A DNA stretch of 64,000 nt from NCBI GenBank assembly GCA_024734495.1, contig JALMQS010000128.1, forward strand, positions 19,843,573-19,907,572, read 5' to 3'. Of the stretch, positions 24,040 through 36,036 are shown in pieces (within the stretch, counting starts at the first letter, position 1; each line of letters opens with the position of its first letter). The stretch is from Forficula auricularia (taxonomy: Eukaryota; Arthropoda; Insecta; Dermaptera; Forficulidae). Position numbers and translations under genes: made by a program. The notes beneath the pieces were generated by a model that did no database searches, was not told the DNA's origin, and was given only the letters and a program-made list of their open reading frames with translations.

Positions 24040-24525
24040 GCATATACAGCTTCACTTGTTTATAAATCAATAATACTGCCACATTTCATGTACTGCCCAA
24101 CAGTTCTATATATGTTTTGTAAAACGGATATTGAACAGTTGCAAAAACTCCAGAATAAAGCCATGAGAATTATATTAAAGTGCAATAGGTACACCAGGAT
24201 AAAAGAAATGCTTGACACATTGGAGTGGCTTAATATAAATAATGGTATACAAATGCAAGTTTTGATATTTGTTTACAAAATCATAAACCAACTTGCACCT
24301 CAATATCTAATAGATAAATTAAACGAAATGAAACCAATACATTCCCATGGAACAAGACAACAGGGAGACTTCTACTTGAGTACAGTAAACAAGGCAAGCA
24401 CCATGAACAGCGTATTCTATAAAGGGTTAAGATTATATAATAACTTACCCGAATACATCAAAAAATGTAAAACTTTATCGGCATTTAAAAGAGAAGTGAG
24501 GCTATTGCTAATATCAGAGCAATAA
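24040..24525 (+). pseudogene. LINE ORF2 C-terminal fragment
   Basis: The frame runs through 'SIILPHFMYCPTVLYMFCKT', 'LQKLQNKAMRIILKCNRYT', 'MLDTLEWLNI' and 'FYKGLRLYNNLPEYIKKC'. These are the conserved blocks after the RT domain in Jockey/I-type LINEs. Reading continues upstream of the first ATG (24088), as expected for an internal part of a polyprotein. The stop is at 24523-24525. It is the 3' partner of the fragment at 22789; the palm with the YADD motif is missing between them. Confidence 0.8.
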
Positions 24526-24885
24526 TTACTTGTGATATGTTTTATATATATGTTGTTACTGTTATTATTGTTTTTGTTATATTCCTTTTCCCATAATACC
24601 AAGATTGTGATTTTTGTTTTTTTTTATGTAGGATTAATTTGTACTTTTGTTATTATTATTATTATTGTTTATATGTACATGTGTTCATTTGTTTATTGTC
24701 ATGTATGGTGTGTTATACATTTATATGTTTATTATAAATTGTTATATTTTAGAATGTATTGAGTATCGTTATCTTTTTGTATCTCGTGAATTGAATGTAT
24801 TATTTAAAAACAAATTACATATATTTGTTTAATTGTATGATGTATAGCTAAAATAGCTAATAAAGAATTATTATTATTATATTTT
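24526..24885 (+). mobile_element. LINE 3' UTR and (TTA)n tail
   Basis: T- and TTA-rich 3' untranslated part, ending 'agctaaaatagctaataaag' followed by attattattatta, the simple-repeat tail typical of these LINEs. Confidence 0.65.
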
Positions 24886-25437
24886 CTGACATTTCTTTAA
24901 AAAAATTAACATTTTGCGCCTAATCTGAGCCTCTAGAGGTTACCAAGGCTGATATAGATACACCTTATTTTTTCAAATGGTACATGCTGTCGATTTATTT
25001 CAAATGGGTGAAATTAGTTATAAAAAATCTTCAATAATTTTTAATATGCCGAGAGGAATTTTATGTTAAATCTGTTGGGCCTATAGAAAGTATAATTACC
25101 TTAAAACTCGGTAGAAATCCTGTCTTGCCACAATAATTAAAAGCGAACCGTGAGTCTTGTGCACAAAATGTAATCACTGGACACATAAATTTTGTGAGGC
25201 CACTGTTCAATAATTTGATTTCCATCATGTGTCAAAAAATTAAAAAAATATATATCAGGGGCTTATATTAGCAGCACCGTTCTTCAAATATTTTATTTCA
25301 GATTTTATTGTTTTTCATTTTTTTTCTGTAAAATCAGTATTATCTATTTTTGAAAAATGAATAAATTCATGTTATTTTCAATTTTTTACTTTTTACTTTT
25401 ACTTTTTTATTTTGCAATTTTTTACCAAAGTTATACA

Positions 25438-26128
25438 GAATAAGCTGACATGTTCTGATATGGCCATCCACTTGACTTTACCATACAACCTGGCCCCTAA
25501 AATTATTTATAATCATGTAGGGGGGGGGGGGGGGGGTTAGTTTTTTCATTTTTATACTTCTGGTGTCCCACTGATTATGTTTACAAAATTTGGTTGAGTT
25601 TGGTAAATGGCCAAGATTTTCATTTTTTGACCCTGCACCCCCACCCCCTATTTTGGGTGGTTAGCTTTTGTATTTTTAGACTTCTGCGGTCCACTGATTA
25701 TGTATACAAAAAACGGCCTAGATTTTTCATTTTTAACCCCCCCCCCCCTTAATTTTGGATCAATATGCACCAAAATCTAATCAGTTCTTAATCTTAATGG
25801 ACCAAAACTACCTGTGAAATTTGGTTTCGATATTAACACTAGTTTTTGAGCTATCTCGTCCACAAAAATTTGGTATCGCACAGACAACCAGACAACCATA
25901 TAACCAGACAGACTAACAGACATTTTGACAAAACAATTATTATCAAATATAATTTTTCGATGTTCTCTTATAAGAGCTTTTTTGTAGACCGAAATGCCAT
26001 GGTTTTGCTCAATTTTTTTAATCAAAATAGAGTCAGCCGTTTTTGACATATTTCGAAAAAAAGAAGGAAAAACCCCACTTTTTTCATGCACGATTACAAT
26101 ACTTGACCATACCCTGTATGGTAAAGTA
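25438..26128 (+). repeat. Family A dispersed repeat, copy 4
   Basis: From 'gaataagctgacatgttctg' to the hairpin ccataccctgtatgg and taaagta. G/C-run subrepeats occur at 25518, 25636 and 25737. The 104-codon minus frame at 25777-26091 translates the conserved core and is not a gene. Confidence 0.78.
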
Positions 26129-26934
26129 AAAATGAAAATGGTGTACTATATTGGGCGAACTTATTTATACCTTATATGAAATAAAAATAGTTTACCCAAA
26201 ATGAGGAGAGGATTGCAAAATAATTGAAATGATAAAAATTTTGATAGTTATAAAAAATTTTGTATTTTATTTAATTTTAATAGGTATACGAGAAGGGGTA
26301 GGTTAAATTCATGTCATATCAGTTTAATATCATGTAATGAATGTTTTATTCAATTTCCCTTTTATATAAACATATATATGAGAGAGAGAGAAATGGCAAA
26401 AGAATATATATCAACATCATTTATGTTATTTTTTGCTGGGTTTATGTTAAAAAGAGGAAAATATCTTTTCTTATATATTGAAGATTAAATTGAGGTTGAA
26501 CCGGCGGTCCCTAGACTCTACTTTCCTTTCTTATTGTTCATTCGCTTGCTGAGTAATTTTTTCATTTTCCTATAAATATAAAGTAAGAAAAATATGTTCT
26601 GCATATAGTATCGAAATTTCATATTATTATTATCAACAAGGAAAGAAACAAAAACAACTTGAGTGGGGTGGTTAAAATAATTGAATTAAAAATATTAAAA
26701 TAATTATCTCAAGAAAAAACAAATTAATTTAACAAAGAAGAATAAGTTAAACGTTTTTCCAAGACTCGATAAACTCCATATCTATATTATGACATGGATT
26801 TAAAATTTCAATAAAATCAATGAAAAAATAATACTTTCTGCATTTTTGAATCGGTCGTTCTGAAGTTAGAGTGCCCAAAATCTAAAACAATTCCCCGTAT
26901 TGAAAATACAAACATTTTGAACTTTAAAATTTAG

Positions 26935-27480
26935 GGAACGTGGTGGGTTTATAGTGAAACATTTTTTAAATTATAAGTGGAGTTGGTGGTGCTTCACAAT
27001 GAAATTTAATGTTCTTGAGTTATAGTGAGTATCAGAATACAGAAAGACAAACAGACAGAGAGAAAATGATAGTTAAAAATGATTTTTCTTCAAGTTTCAG
27101 ACACTTTTAAGCACAATGAAGAAATATTTTTCTATTTTTTGTGTGTGAATTCAAAATTAGGATCGTCCGGAAGGCAGCCTAGCAGCTACTCTTTACTCTA
27201 TACTTCTAATAATTATTATAAATATTAATGGATTCAAATAAAAGCTTGAATCAGTATTATCAATTTTACTTAGAGAAGGTGGTGCAGGTTTTAGGTGAAA
27301 TATGATATTAATTAATAAAGTAAAGGGTGTGTAGTTTCACAGTGAAACAGTTTTAACCTGTAAACTCCTGATGATGGACTAATAATCAGAAATATATTGA
27401 GTTTGTATAAACCTCTTTGAGTTTTATTTCATTCACTGTAAAACTACACACCCTTTTACTTTATTAATTCACTATTATCA
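26935..27480. repeat. Penelope-like repeat fragments and a small foldback
   Basis: 'gtgggtttatagtgaaac' (26948) repeats the 21.2 kb unit. At 27315-27352 and 27435-27470, 'aaagtaaagggtgtgtagtt' faces its complement. Between them CTGATGA, a loose stem and AGAAATATATTGAG repeat the hammerhead-like layout in degenerate form. Confidence 0.5.
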
Positions 27481-27509
27481 ATATTATTAATTTAAAATAT
27501 ACAATTTGA

Positions 27510-27720
27510 TTTGGTTGTGCAGCGTCGGCGATTACTAGGAGAGTATCCACTCCATTGTAATTTTCCTGGGGATTTTTTTTACCTGGGTGGTTTCCTATTG
27601 ACTTCCCATGAAGGAATCAGATTATACCCGGTCAAATATTTGCAGCGAGTCGAGTTTGAACCCGCGCTAGCTTGATTAGAAGGCATGCACTTTAATCACT
27701 CGGTCAACCTGACTCCCTGT
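27510..27720 (-). repeat. tRNA-derived SINE, fullest copy
   Basis: The minus strand starts 'gggagtcaggttgaccgagt' with an A-box-like 'tgaccgagtgattaaagtgc', then the B-box-like 'gcgggttcaaactcg' and a body shared with 10775-10880. The head resembles Ser/Leu tRNAs. Length about 210 bp. Confidence 0.7.
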
Positions 27721-28439
27721 TCGTGTTATATACATTTATACATATATGTTAATTTTTTCTTTTTATATATATTATTATTAAAATAAGTAACTGTCTGTTA
27801 TTCACTAAAATCAGCAACCTTTAGAGACCGCCATCAGTGAAAGCAAACATATTTTATGGGGGCTTTGTGGTAGAAAAGTGTTCACCGATTGTGTGCCCAT
27901 AAATGTCGGTAGGGTGAATTCGCATTGAACTTGCGTTTCTTATTTACTTTATCTATCTTAAATAGATGTCACCTCTATCGTGATTTTCATCAATAGATAC
28001 TTTTTCAAATACTGATTCAAGTATAATAAATAACTGGGGGAAACAAACATTTTCAAGACAAAAGGGGTGCTCTATATGTGTCATTTGTTGATAGAACAAT
28101 TTTTGTTATCGAAAGGCATAACTAAAAAGTTTAAGCCTAACAGAAAGATCCAGCTTATCGACATAAATTTGTCTACTTTTCTGCTCAATAGCTACAATCG
28201 TTTAAGAGACGGCATATAAAAAGATTTATTTTTTCTGTATTTTATTATTTGGAGGTTCTAACTAAATGAAATACCCAAATATATCATATTCGAAATGTGA
28301 GCGGCTAAATATCTAGATTTTCGTAGTTTTTCATCTTTCCAATTAATTATTTTTTCCAATCAAAATAATTATCTTCGAAAAAACCCACACTTTTTGACTC
28401 GGATACTAGAGTTGATTTAGCCATTTTCTATGCAGTATG

Positions 28440-28545
28440 ATACATTGTTAAAGTGTTAGTAGCATTAGGTTAGCATAGGAGTCGGTCAAATTTTTGCTGA
28501 GAGCGAGACTTGAACTCGAGCCTTGCCTTTCATGATTGTCATCAT
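28440..28545 (-). repeat. tRNA-derived SINE fragment
   Basis: The minus strand has 'ctcgagttcaagtctcgctc', a B box in a T-arm-like stem. The body 'gcagtatgata..gttagcata' parallels the SINE at 14340-14480. Confidence 0.5.
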
Positions 28546-29169
28546 GATGAAAATTTAAAACTATTTTTGAATCCATTTTGATTCTGGTTCCAGCTATAAC
28601 TTGTTTATATTTCTATATTTCTCACAACAAAAAATTTGTTTTCAATATTTTTAATTTAACTATCCATTACTAATTAAAATTTTGAAGCAATGCCCACACA
28701 ATCTACTTTAATTATTAGTCAAATGGTTGATAGTTTCGGATTGTGCGCCACTCTCATTTTTCCGATTCTTCGGCTATCATTTTTAAGTGAGATAATCTAT
28801 TCTATTTAATATTTATTGATTGAAGAAAAATATTTCTCTCGTGAAATTGAGAATACTTTTTTCAATTTATTTTCAAGTATATGTTATAAAATCTTTTGAA
28901 ATTTTTCACTTTTTATCTTGTTGTTTTTAGATTTTTTTACTATATACAAATAAATATGATTAAATGTGAAAAAAAGTGTGGTAAGTAGATCTTACATGAG
29001 AGATGGGAGGGAGGGTGAAGAGTTTTAAAACTTTACTGTTCATAGAAAATTTATTTTTAGAAGAAACAAGGTTGGCATGTTTATGGTTAATACACAAAAT
29101 GTCAACTTGAGAAAACAACCTCTACTCTCTGTATATACATAAGCGGATTATATAATGAAAGTGGAGACA

Positions 29170-29430
29170 AGGCGGCTTCCGAAACAGATAATCCATTCTT
29201 AGTCTCGATTAGATATGCTAAGTGAACTCACCTATGGCATCCATACAGCTGATGTGGCCCTGGCTGCTCGGAGACGCAAATCGAGCGTTAAAAAGGTCTG
29301 TAGTGCAATTTATGTTCTTCCTCTGAAAAGAAATAACGAATTATTAATCGGAAAATTTATGATATTTTTATGTGTAAAGATAAAAACAGAACACTTATTA
29401 TGATCACTCCAATGCTCATACTCCTATCTC
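29170..29430. repeat. Old dispersed repeat, paired with 31380-31640
   Basis: The two segments align over about 230 bp ('gtgaactca', 'aattattaatc', 'taaaaacagaa..cacttatta', 'atcactcca' against 'atcagtcta'). The 62-codon frame at 29215 is part of the repeat. 'tccgaaac' upstream hints at the same Penelope-like group. Confidence 0.5.
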
Positions 29431-29554
29431 TGGTTAAAGGTGAAGATATCTCTGAAGATGAATACCAGAGGCAGCCGAAGGACCCCCAAAAACCATCTAA
29501 TTAACACAAAATATAAATATTAAGCTACAAAAATATAGCATACAATTTCTTATC

Positions 29555-29950
29555 CCTTTTACTTTACCCTACAGGATAAAATAGTAATCGTGTTGTAAAA
29601 TTTTACTTGGCCTTTTTAAAAATATCTCAAAAACAACTGAAACTATTATGATAAAAGTAAAATTGAGAGAATTGACGGCGTTATGGTCTACACTCTACAA
29701 TAAAGCCTTGAATAGTGAATATCGAAAAATTTTGAATTATATTGTCAAATTCTCTGTTAGTGAGTTAGCAAAACCTATGAAGATATCAAAATGAAATTTT
29801 ATATTGAGACTAAGAGATGATTTGATTTTTGATGAAAATTTGAACCCTTTGACGAATTTATACCAAATTTTAGTCTAATGGCCTTAGGAAGCTATAAATG
29901 CAAAAATTATCTATCTAAAATGGCCGAGGGGTAGCAGATAAATGGTAATG
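29555..29950 (-). repeat. Family A relic
   Basis: Decayed hairpin end 'actttaccctacagg' and core ('aaaatatctcaaaaacaact', 'attgtcaaattctctgttag'). No intact far end. Confidence 0.5.
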
Positions 29951-30449
29951 ACAGATGAACCTCATTACATATTTTTTATTTTAATATAATACTTATTTTT
30001 TTATTGTTATAAAATTAAAAAATGTTAGGCCCCCAAGAAAAAAATATCTTGGTACGTGCCTGCTGTCTATACTTGGAGTTAATAAGCTCAAATTTAGATT
30101 AGTAGTTAATACTGAAAAGCGAAAAGATACAGTTTTCAGCGAAGTAATGATCTATTTATAATATATTTCTAGCTCAAACCTCTCAGTGAAAAGAAAAAAG
30201 AAAATTTCCAGTTTTTCCTCTAAATTTTTCAAAATATTTGTAGATTTCTATGTGAGGAGTCAAATTTCGTGTGTCACAAGTACAAATAATAAAAAAATCT
30301 CAAAACGAAATTTCACATGTGTTTTAGGTATATTAAGATTTAGGACTGATTTCTTTAGTTCAAATCGGAACCAGCGTACTTACTCTTAAAATGTTTAAAA
30401 AATAATTAATATTTCGTAAAATATCTCATCTTTTTTTCATCATAAAAAT

Positions 30450-31186
30450 TTTTAAGAAAAAATAAAAACCGACTTCAAAAAATTAAATGCAACAAATATA
30501 AAAATACACTAAAAGGTATAAAATAATATTATCTTATTTAGTTACAACTAAACGACGAATATTAACACGAAATTACTTTTTAAAGTCGGTGCCAAACAAA
30601 CTATACCTATAAGCGAGCGTACCCGCCAAACGTACTAAGTAAGATCCGTCGAGTGCGATTCATAAAAGGTATATGTTTGGCACCAACTTCAAAAAGTAAT
30701 TTCGTGTTAATATTTCGTCGTTTAGTTGTAACTAAATAAGATAATAATTATTTTATACCTTTTAGTGTATTTTTATATTTGTTGCATTTAATTTTTTGAA
30801 GTCGGTTTTTATTTTTTTCTTAAAAATTTTTATTTTCTCTTTTTAGTGATGTTATTAATAGTGATTATATCGTCAGAACTTGACCAAATTAATATGACAC
30901 CATCCCTAAGACACCCCCTTTCGGATAAAAAAAGAACCATCGAAATCGGTTCATAAACAAAGAGGTTAGGTCTAAACAAACCTAATAAAAAAGGTCTAAT
31001 ACCTATGAAAAAAATCGAAAAAAAATGGGACCAATCGGAAGCTAGACTGGACCCAATGCAAAAAAATTTTCAAAATCGGTTGACAATTGGCGGAGATATG
31101 AGGTAACATAGGCACAAAAAAAAAAAAAAAAAAAAATTCAATCGAATAGAGAACCTCCTCCTTTTTTGAAGTCGGTTAAAAATAGT
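30450..31186. repeat. Family C palindrome plus tail, copy 2
   Basis: Nearly identical to 16222-16962, base for base over long stretches. It differs mainly by short indels, including about 16 bp that are present here and missing there before the second 'ttttttgaagtcggt', and by a shorter poly-A run. Confidence 0.85.
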
Positions 31187-31379
31187 TTTATTCTTTCAAC
31201 TTCAAGAGTAAATTGTCACACAATGGATTGATTTATCAAATTACCTAACATATTTCAATTGTCTTACTATAATAGTAATCCTTCAAGTTGAAAGATTACA
31301 AATTACATATTCAGACTCAGGTATTTAAGTTTTTGAAGAATCTTTAAAAAAAAGCTTTAATCTTTTTTGAGAAATTTGT

Positions 31380-31640
31380 GGCTTTTGAAACAGATCATCA
31401 TCTTCAGTCCCTATGAAGTGAACTCATCTGGGAGTCACAAATGATGTAGATCTAGCTGGTTTGAGATGGAAATCAGGTATTAAATAGGTCTTTAGCTCAG
31501 CTCATTTTCAGCTCTTGAGAGTGCAAAAGATAACTGAATTATTAATCTGAACGATTCATGATTTTTTAGAGTATCTACAAATTGTGTATTGTTAATATAA
31601 AAACAGAAAACACTTATTATAATCAGTCTAGTCCTTACTT
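31380..31640. repeat. Old dispersed repeat, partner of 29170-29430
   Basis: Diverged second copy in the same orientation. No coding capacity. Confidence 0.5.
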
Positions 31641-31982
31641 CTAGTTCGGTAAAATTTCATATGGCTGTAAGACTAAATAACTGATTAGACTGATATTATC
31701 AATAATGAGATAATAAAAAAATTAAAATAATTAAATTCAGGTTTCTGTTTAAACCAACTTTATCAGACATTTTTAAAAAAATATTTTAATCAGAATGAAC
31801 AACGAATCGATACTTCTAATTCTGAAGTCGATTTAAAGTGCTTATGAATTCACTCAATAAAGTAGACGAAAAGCATTTCATTTTCGGTAGGCATTCTTGT
31901 GGGTTTTTATAAATTCTACACTTAGCCAAATACTCTTAGCTTACCTAAGAAGCATTTGAATAACACTCTATTCGGTGTCGTA

Positions 31983-33190
31983 ATAGGTGTACAACTTTGC
32001 TTCCGCCGTTTCGCAATAGATGGCTGTAGCGGTAAGTGGTAGTCGAAATAAATAGATCGTAGATGTCATACAATAAGCTTAGGAATTTGTAAACATAACC
32101 CCATCGAAATATTAGTCGATTTGTGTCTGCATCACAAAGTTATTCTCGATTAAACATGTCAGCTTACGAGCCAAATTCTCGTCATTTGCGGGGGGTTTTA
32201 ATTTTCTGCTTTAATATGAAGAAATCTGCGCCTGAGGCTCATCGAATGCTCTCAAATACCTATGGTGAGGCCGCTATTAGTGAAAGAACGTGCCGAGAGT
32301 GGTTTCAACGCTTCAAAAACGGTGATTTTGACGTCGAAGACCAGCATGGCGGTGGAAGAGAGAAGGTTTTCAAAGATGCAGAATTGGAGGCATTACTTGA
32401 TCAAGACTCGTGTCAAACGCAACAAGAATTGGCAGGATCATTGGGAGTGACGCAACAAGCCATTTCAAAACGCCTAAAAGTAATGGGAATGATTCAGAAA
32501 CAAGGAAATTGGGTGCCGTACGAGTTGAAGCCGAGAGATGGTGAACGGCGTTTGTTTGCTTGTGAACAGCTGCTTGCAAGGCAAAGACGGAAGGGATTTC
32601 TGCATCGCATTGTGACTGGGAACGAAAAATGGGTTCATTACGATAATCCCAAGCGCAGAAAATCATGGGGATATCCCGGCCATGCTTCCACGTCGACGGC
32701 CAAACCGAATATTCACGGTTCCAAGGTCATGCTCAGTATTTGCTGGGACCAGCTCGGCGTAGTGTATTATGAGTTGTTAAAACCGACTGAAACAATCACA
32801 GGCGATCGTTATCGAACGCAATTAATGCGTTTGAGCCGAGCATTGAAAGACAAACGGCCGCAATACAACAAGAGACATGATAAAGTGATTTTACAGCATG
32901 ACAATGCTCGACCCCATGTTGCGAAAGTGGTCAAGACATACTTGGAAACGTTGAAATGGGAAGTTCTACCCCACCCGCCGTATTCTCCAGACGTTGCTCC
33001 CTCGGACTATCACTTGTTTCGATCAATGGCACACGGCCTGGCTGACCAGCACTTCCGGTCTTATGAAGAAGTGAAAAATTGGATCGATTCGTGGATCGCT
33101 TCAAAAGTTGTGCATTTGGATCGGAATATCTCATTGGAAATGTCTAATAATCTTACATAATTTTAAATTAAGTCCAAAAATAAAATTAAA
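31983..33190 (+). mobile_element. Mariner element, mauritiana type, 3'-truncated
   Basis: The 5' end follows a TA and begins 'ataggtgtacaactttgctt', like the AGGTGTACAA start of Mos1-type terminal repeats. A conventional 5' leader ('cacaaagttattctcgatta') runs to the transposase start. No complementary terminal repeat can be found on the right: coding sequence degrades after about 33115 and runs into A-rich sequence. The 3' terminus is lost, so the copy cannot move in cis. Confidence 0.85.
32156..33160 (+). pseudogene. Mariner transposase, DD34D, catalytically dead
   Basis: The 334-codon frame from ATG 32156 (the frame extends 11 codons upstream without an ATG; an ATG at this point followed by 'MSAYEPN' fits the family) has the paired helix-turn-helix N-terminus, the linker motif WVPYEL, and the catalytic region of a cut-and-paste transposase. 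The second and third catalytic aspartates are present (LQHDNARPH; SPDVAPSDYHLF). The first should be in TGDEKW, but reads TGNEKW (codon AAC), an Asp-to-Asn change expected to abolish catalysis. The last 25 or so residues are lost and replaced by unrelated codons. The otherwise clean frame implies a recent arrival. Confidence 0.9.
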
Positions 33191-33900
33191 AAAAAAAAAA
33201 AGAAAGAAAAAAGGGATGGATTTTAACAATTTTCAGAATTCTATCGTAAAGAATTGACGTTTGAAAAGATTGGAGAATCTGTAGATTAGAGACCCTTGAT
33301 GACGAAAAATAATAATCATTGAAATTTTTTAGAAATAGTTTTCACGTATAGAAATGAGTTAAAGCAAATATAAATGCTTTCAACTTTATAATTTTTCATT
33401 TGTTTGATTTACGTTGGTAAATAATTGTAGGAACGTATTAGGTATTATTTTTTCTTTTGTCAATGTAAAATTTGTAAAATAAATAAATTTATTTATTATT
33501 ATTATTCAACTTTTATTTTAGTCTCTCTTTCTGGAGGCTTATTGTTTATTGATGCAAGCTGGAATAATTAATGTAATGGAAATGTTCTGGTTAGGCAAAT
33601 TTACAGCACAGGTGTATAAATTAATATTTAATTAGGACTCTGTAGTCAGGAGCCGGAAACAGATTTGACAAGGGAAAATTCGACATTCTCTGATTATTAA
33701 ATAATTCTATAGAAAAATGTTAACGAAAAATTAATTAATGATACACAAAATTCAAAAATGTGAAGTTGTTTCATCCCCAAAAAATCATTCTATAAAACAT
33801 CTAAAGGTATACAAAATAACAAGAATATTTTTCGAAATACTTATACCTATTATTAATCTTCATACTTTCTTTACTTTAAATTTCAAGGGTTTTTTTAACC
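33191..33900. other. No gene recognised
   Basis: AT-rich. A relic of the family A hairpin end ('actttaccataaaggatatg') starts at 33916. The 70-codon frame at 33738 overlaps that relic and has no gene-like features. Confidence 0.4.
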
Positions 33901-34013
33901 GAATTTTTTTTTTTTACTTTTACCATAAAGGATATGGCCAAGTATTGTAATCCTACATAAAAAAAGTGTTTTGTTTTAATTTTTAATAACTCTTTTAATT
34001 ATTAAATACTTAA

Positions 34014-35275
34014 ATGATTTATTTAAAACTAAAATACGATAATATATAGCTTTGCTCTGCCTTCGGAGTCTTGGGTCCCTGGCTGCCAGCCCAATGCTTT
34101 TTTTATACAATATTTTTTTTCTTAAATTTTTTAATTTATTTATTTATTATAATATATAATCGTAGATTTAAATATATTAAATTATAATGTGTATGATATT
34201 TCAATAATGTAGAATGAATGGACTTGTGGAATCCATAACAAATAAATGACTCGCTCATGGTGGTAATTGATAGTTAACCAAAAGAGGGATGGGGGTTCAA
34301 AAATATTTTAAAATATCCAAATAAAAATAGAAGCAAGTTGATATTTTACATTAGACATTACGACCCAACCTCTTGATAAAACAGACCAAAGAATTATAAA
34401 TAAACAAGAAAACGATCTTTTTTAATTTAATAAAAAATAAGCTGACGTGTTCTGATGTGGCCATCCACTTGACTTTTACCATACAACATGGCCCCTCCTT
34501 ATATTTAATATTTAATAAAATTATTTATATTCATGTAGGGGGGGGGGGGGGGTTAGTTTTTGCATTTTTAGACTCCTAGGAGCCCATTGATTATGTATAC
34601 AAAATTTGGTTGAGTTTGGTACAAGAGCCTAGATTTTCATTTTTTGATCATACACCCCCCCCCCCATTTTGGGAGGTTAGTTTTTTCATTTGTAGACTTC
34701 TTGGGTCCCACTGATTATGTATACAAAATTTGGTTGAGTTTGGTACAAGAGCCTATATTTTTAATTTTTAACCCCCCCCTCCAGCCCCCTTAATTTTGGG
34801 TCGATATGCACCAAAATCTAATTAGTTCCTTAATCTCAATGGGCCAAAACTACGTGTGAAATTTGGTTTCGACATTCAAACTAGTTTTTGAGCTAGCTCG
34901 TCCACAAAAATTTGATAACGCACAGACTAACGGACGGACCGACAGACTAACAGACATTTTGACAAAACAATTATTATCTCGAAAAATATAATTTTTTCGA
35001 TGTTCACTTTTTATAGCTTTTTTGTAGAGCGAAATGCCATGGCTTAGCTCAATTTTTTAATCAAAATAGTTTCACCCGTTTTTGAGATATTTCGAAATAA
35101 AGAAGGAAAAAAAACACTTTTTTCATGCACGATTACAATACTTGACCATACTCTGTATGGTAAAGTAAAAATATATTATATACAAAAAGCCTTGGGCTAG
35201 CAACCACGGTACGAAGACTCAGAGGGCACTGCAAAGCTATATTATCGTATTATTAATTTTAAATAAATAATTTTA
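34014..35275. mobile_element. TIR element containing a family A insertion
   Basis: Inverted ends of about 80 bp: 'aatatatagctttgctctgc' at 34042 against 'actgcaaagctatattatcg' at 35228, and 'gctgccagcccaatgctttt' against 'aaaagccttgggctagcaac'. Inside lies a complete family A copy at 34437-35168. A direct repeat of about 115 bp ('gactcgctcatgg..' 34251 and 'gactcactatgtg..' 35370) occurs inside the left part and outside the right end. Confidence 0.6.
34437..35168 (+). repeat. Family A dispersed repeat, copy 5
   Basis: Complete from 'aataagctgacgtgttctga' to the terminal hairpin and taaagta, with three G/C-run subrepeats. Confidence 0.78.
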
Positions 35276-36036
35276 GTATTATATAACTATCAATATAACT
35301 CCTAGATCCTTTGATCGATTAGTACAAAATTTCGCATATACACCTCACCTATATGACGCTATTAAAATGACTCACTATGTGAAATTGATAGTGAACCAAA
35401 AGAGGGAAGGGATTAAAAAATACTTTAAAATATTCAAATAAACATCGAAGCAAGTTGATATTTACATTAGAATATTATCATTTATAAGGATCATATCATA
35501 AATTGCTAAAGAGTCCAAAATTCATAGAGTAGAATCTTTCGTAAATGATTACAATGATTATTTTATTAAATATTAAATATAAGATAGGGGTCAGGTATAT
35601 GATAAAGTCTTGTAGATGAAGATATCAGCTTGGTTTAATTAAAATTTATCAACAGACAGAAAATATGCATGATGCGCTCCGATGGGGCTAACCAAGTAAT
35701 ATACCAAACAAATAAATACACTTACTTCCCAGATAAATAGCGAATCTGATTTTCGCCAATAGACTTATCACACACAGAACTTGAAAATAACTCCAGAAAA
35801 AGGTGATGAAACTTCTTGTATTCTGATGAGATTTTCTCATTAATAATGTCCAATCTGGGTGGTTTTAGCCGAACTTTTTTTCCATAAACAATTCTATCAC
35901 CAAAGCATCAAATGTGCAAGACTACTATATTTTCTCTCAATTTTAGGTAAATTTTCAAAGAATCTCATTTATATGAATAATTATTTATTTTCGATGAAAA
36001 ATATAATATTATTTTCAAAAGAAGACAAAAAATAAA
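35276..36036. repeat. Repeat relics, no gene
   Basis: 35365-35475 duplicates 34250-34370. 35575-35635 is a worn family A end ('ggtcaggtatatgataaagtc'). The rest shows nothing I can name. Confidence 0.45.

Noticed and set aside
32123..32155. Upstream GTG start for the mariner transposase
   Set aside because: The ATG at 32156 fits the family start and a eukaryotic start; the upstream codons match the mariner 5' leader.
35640..35770. Minus-strand exon ending at a gtaagtg donor near 35735
   Set aside because: The upstream frames contain stops and no acceptor gives a convincing exon.
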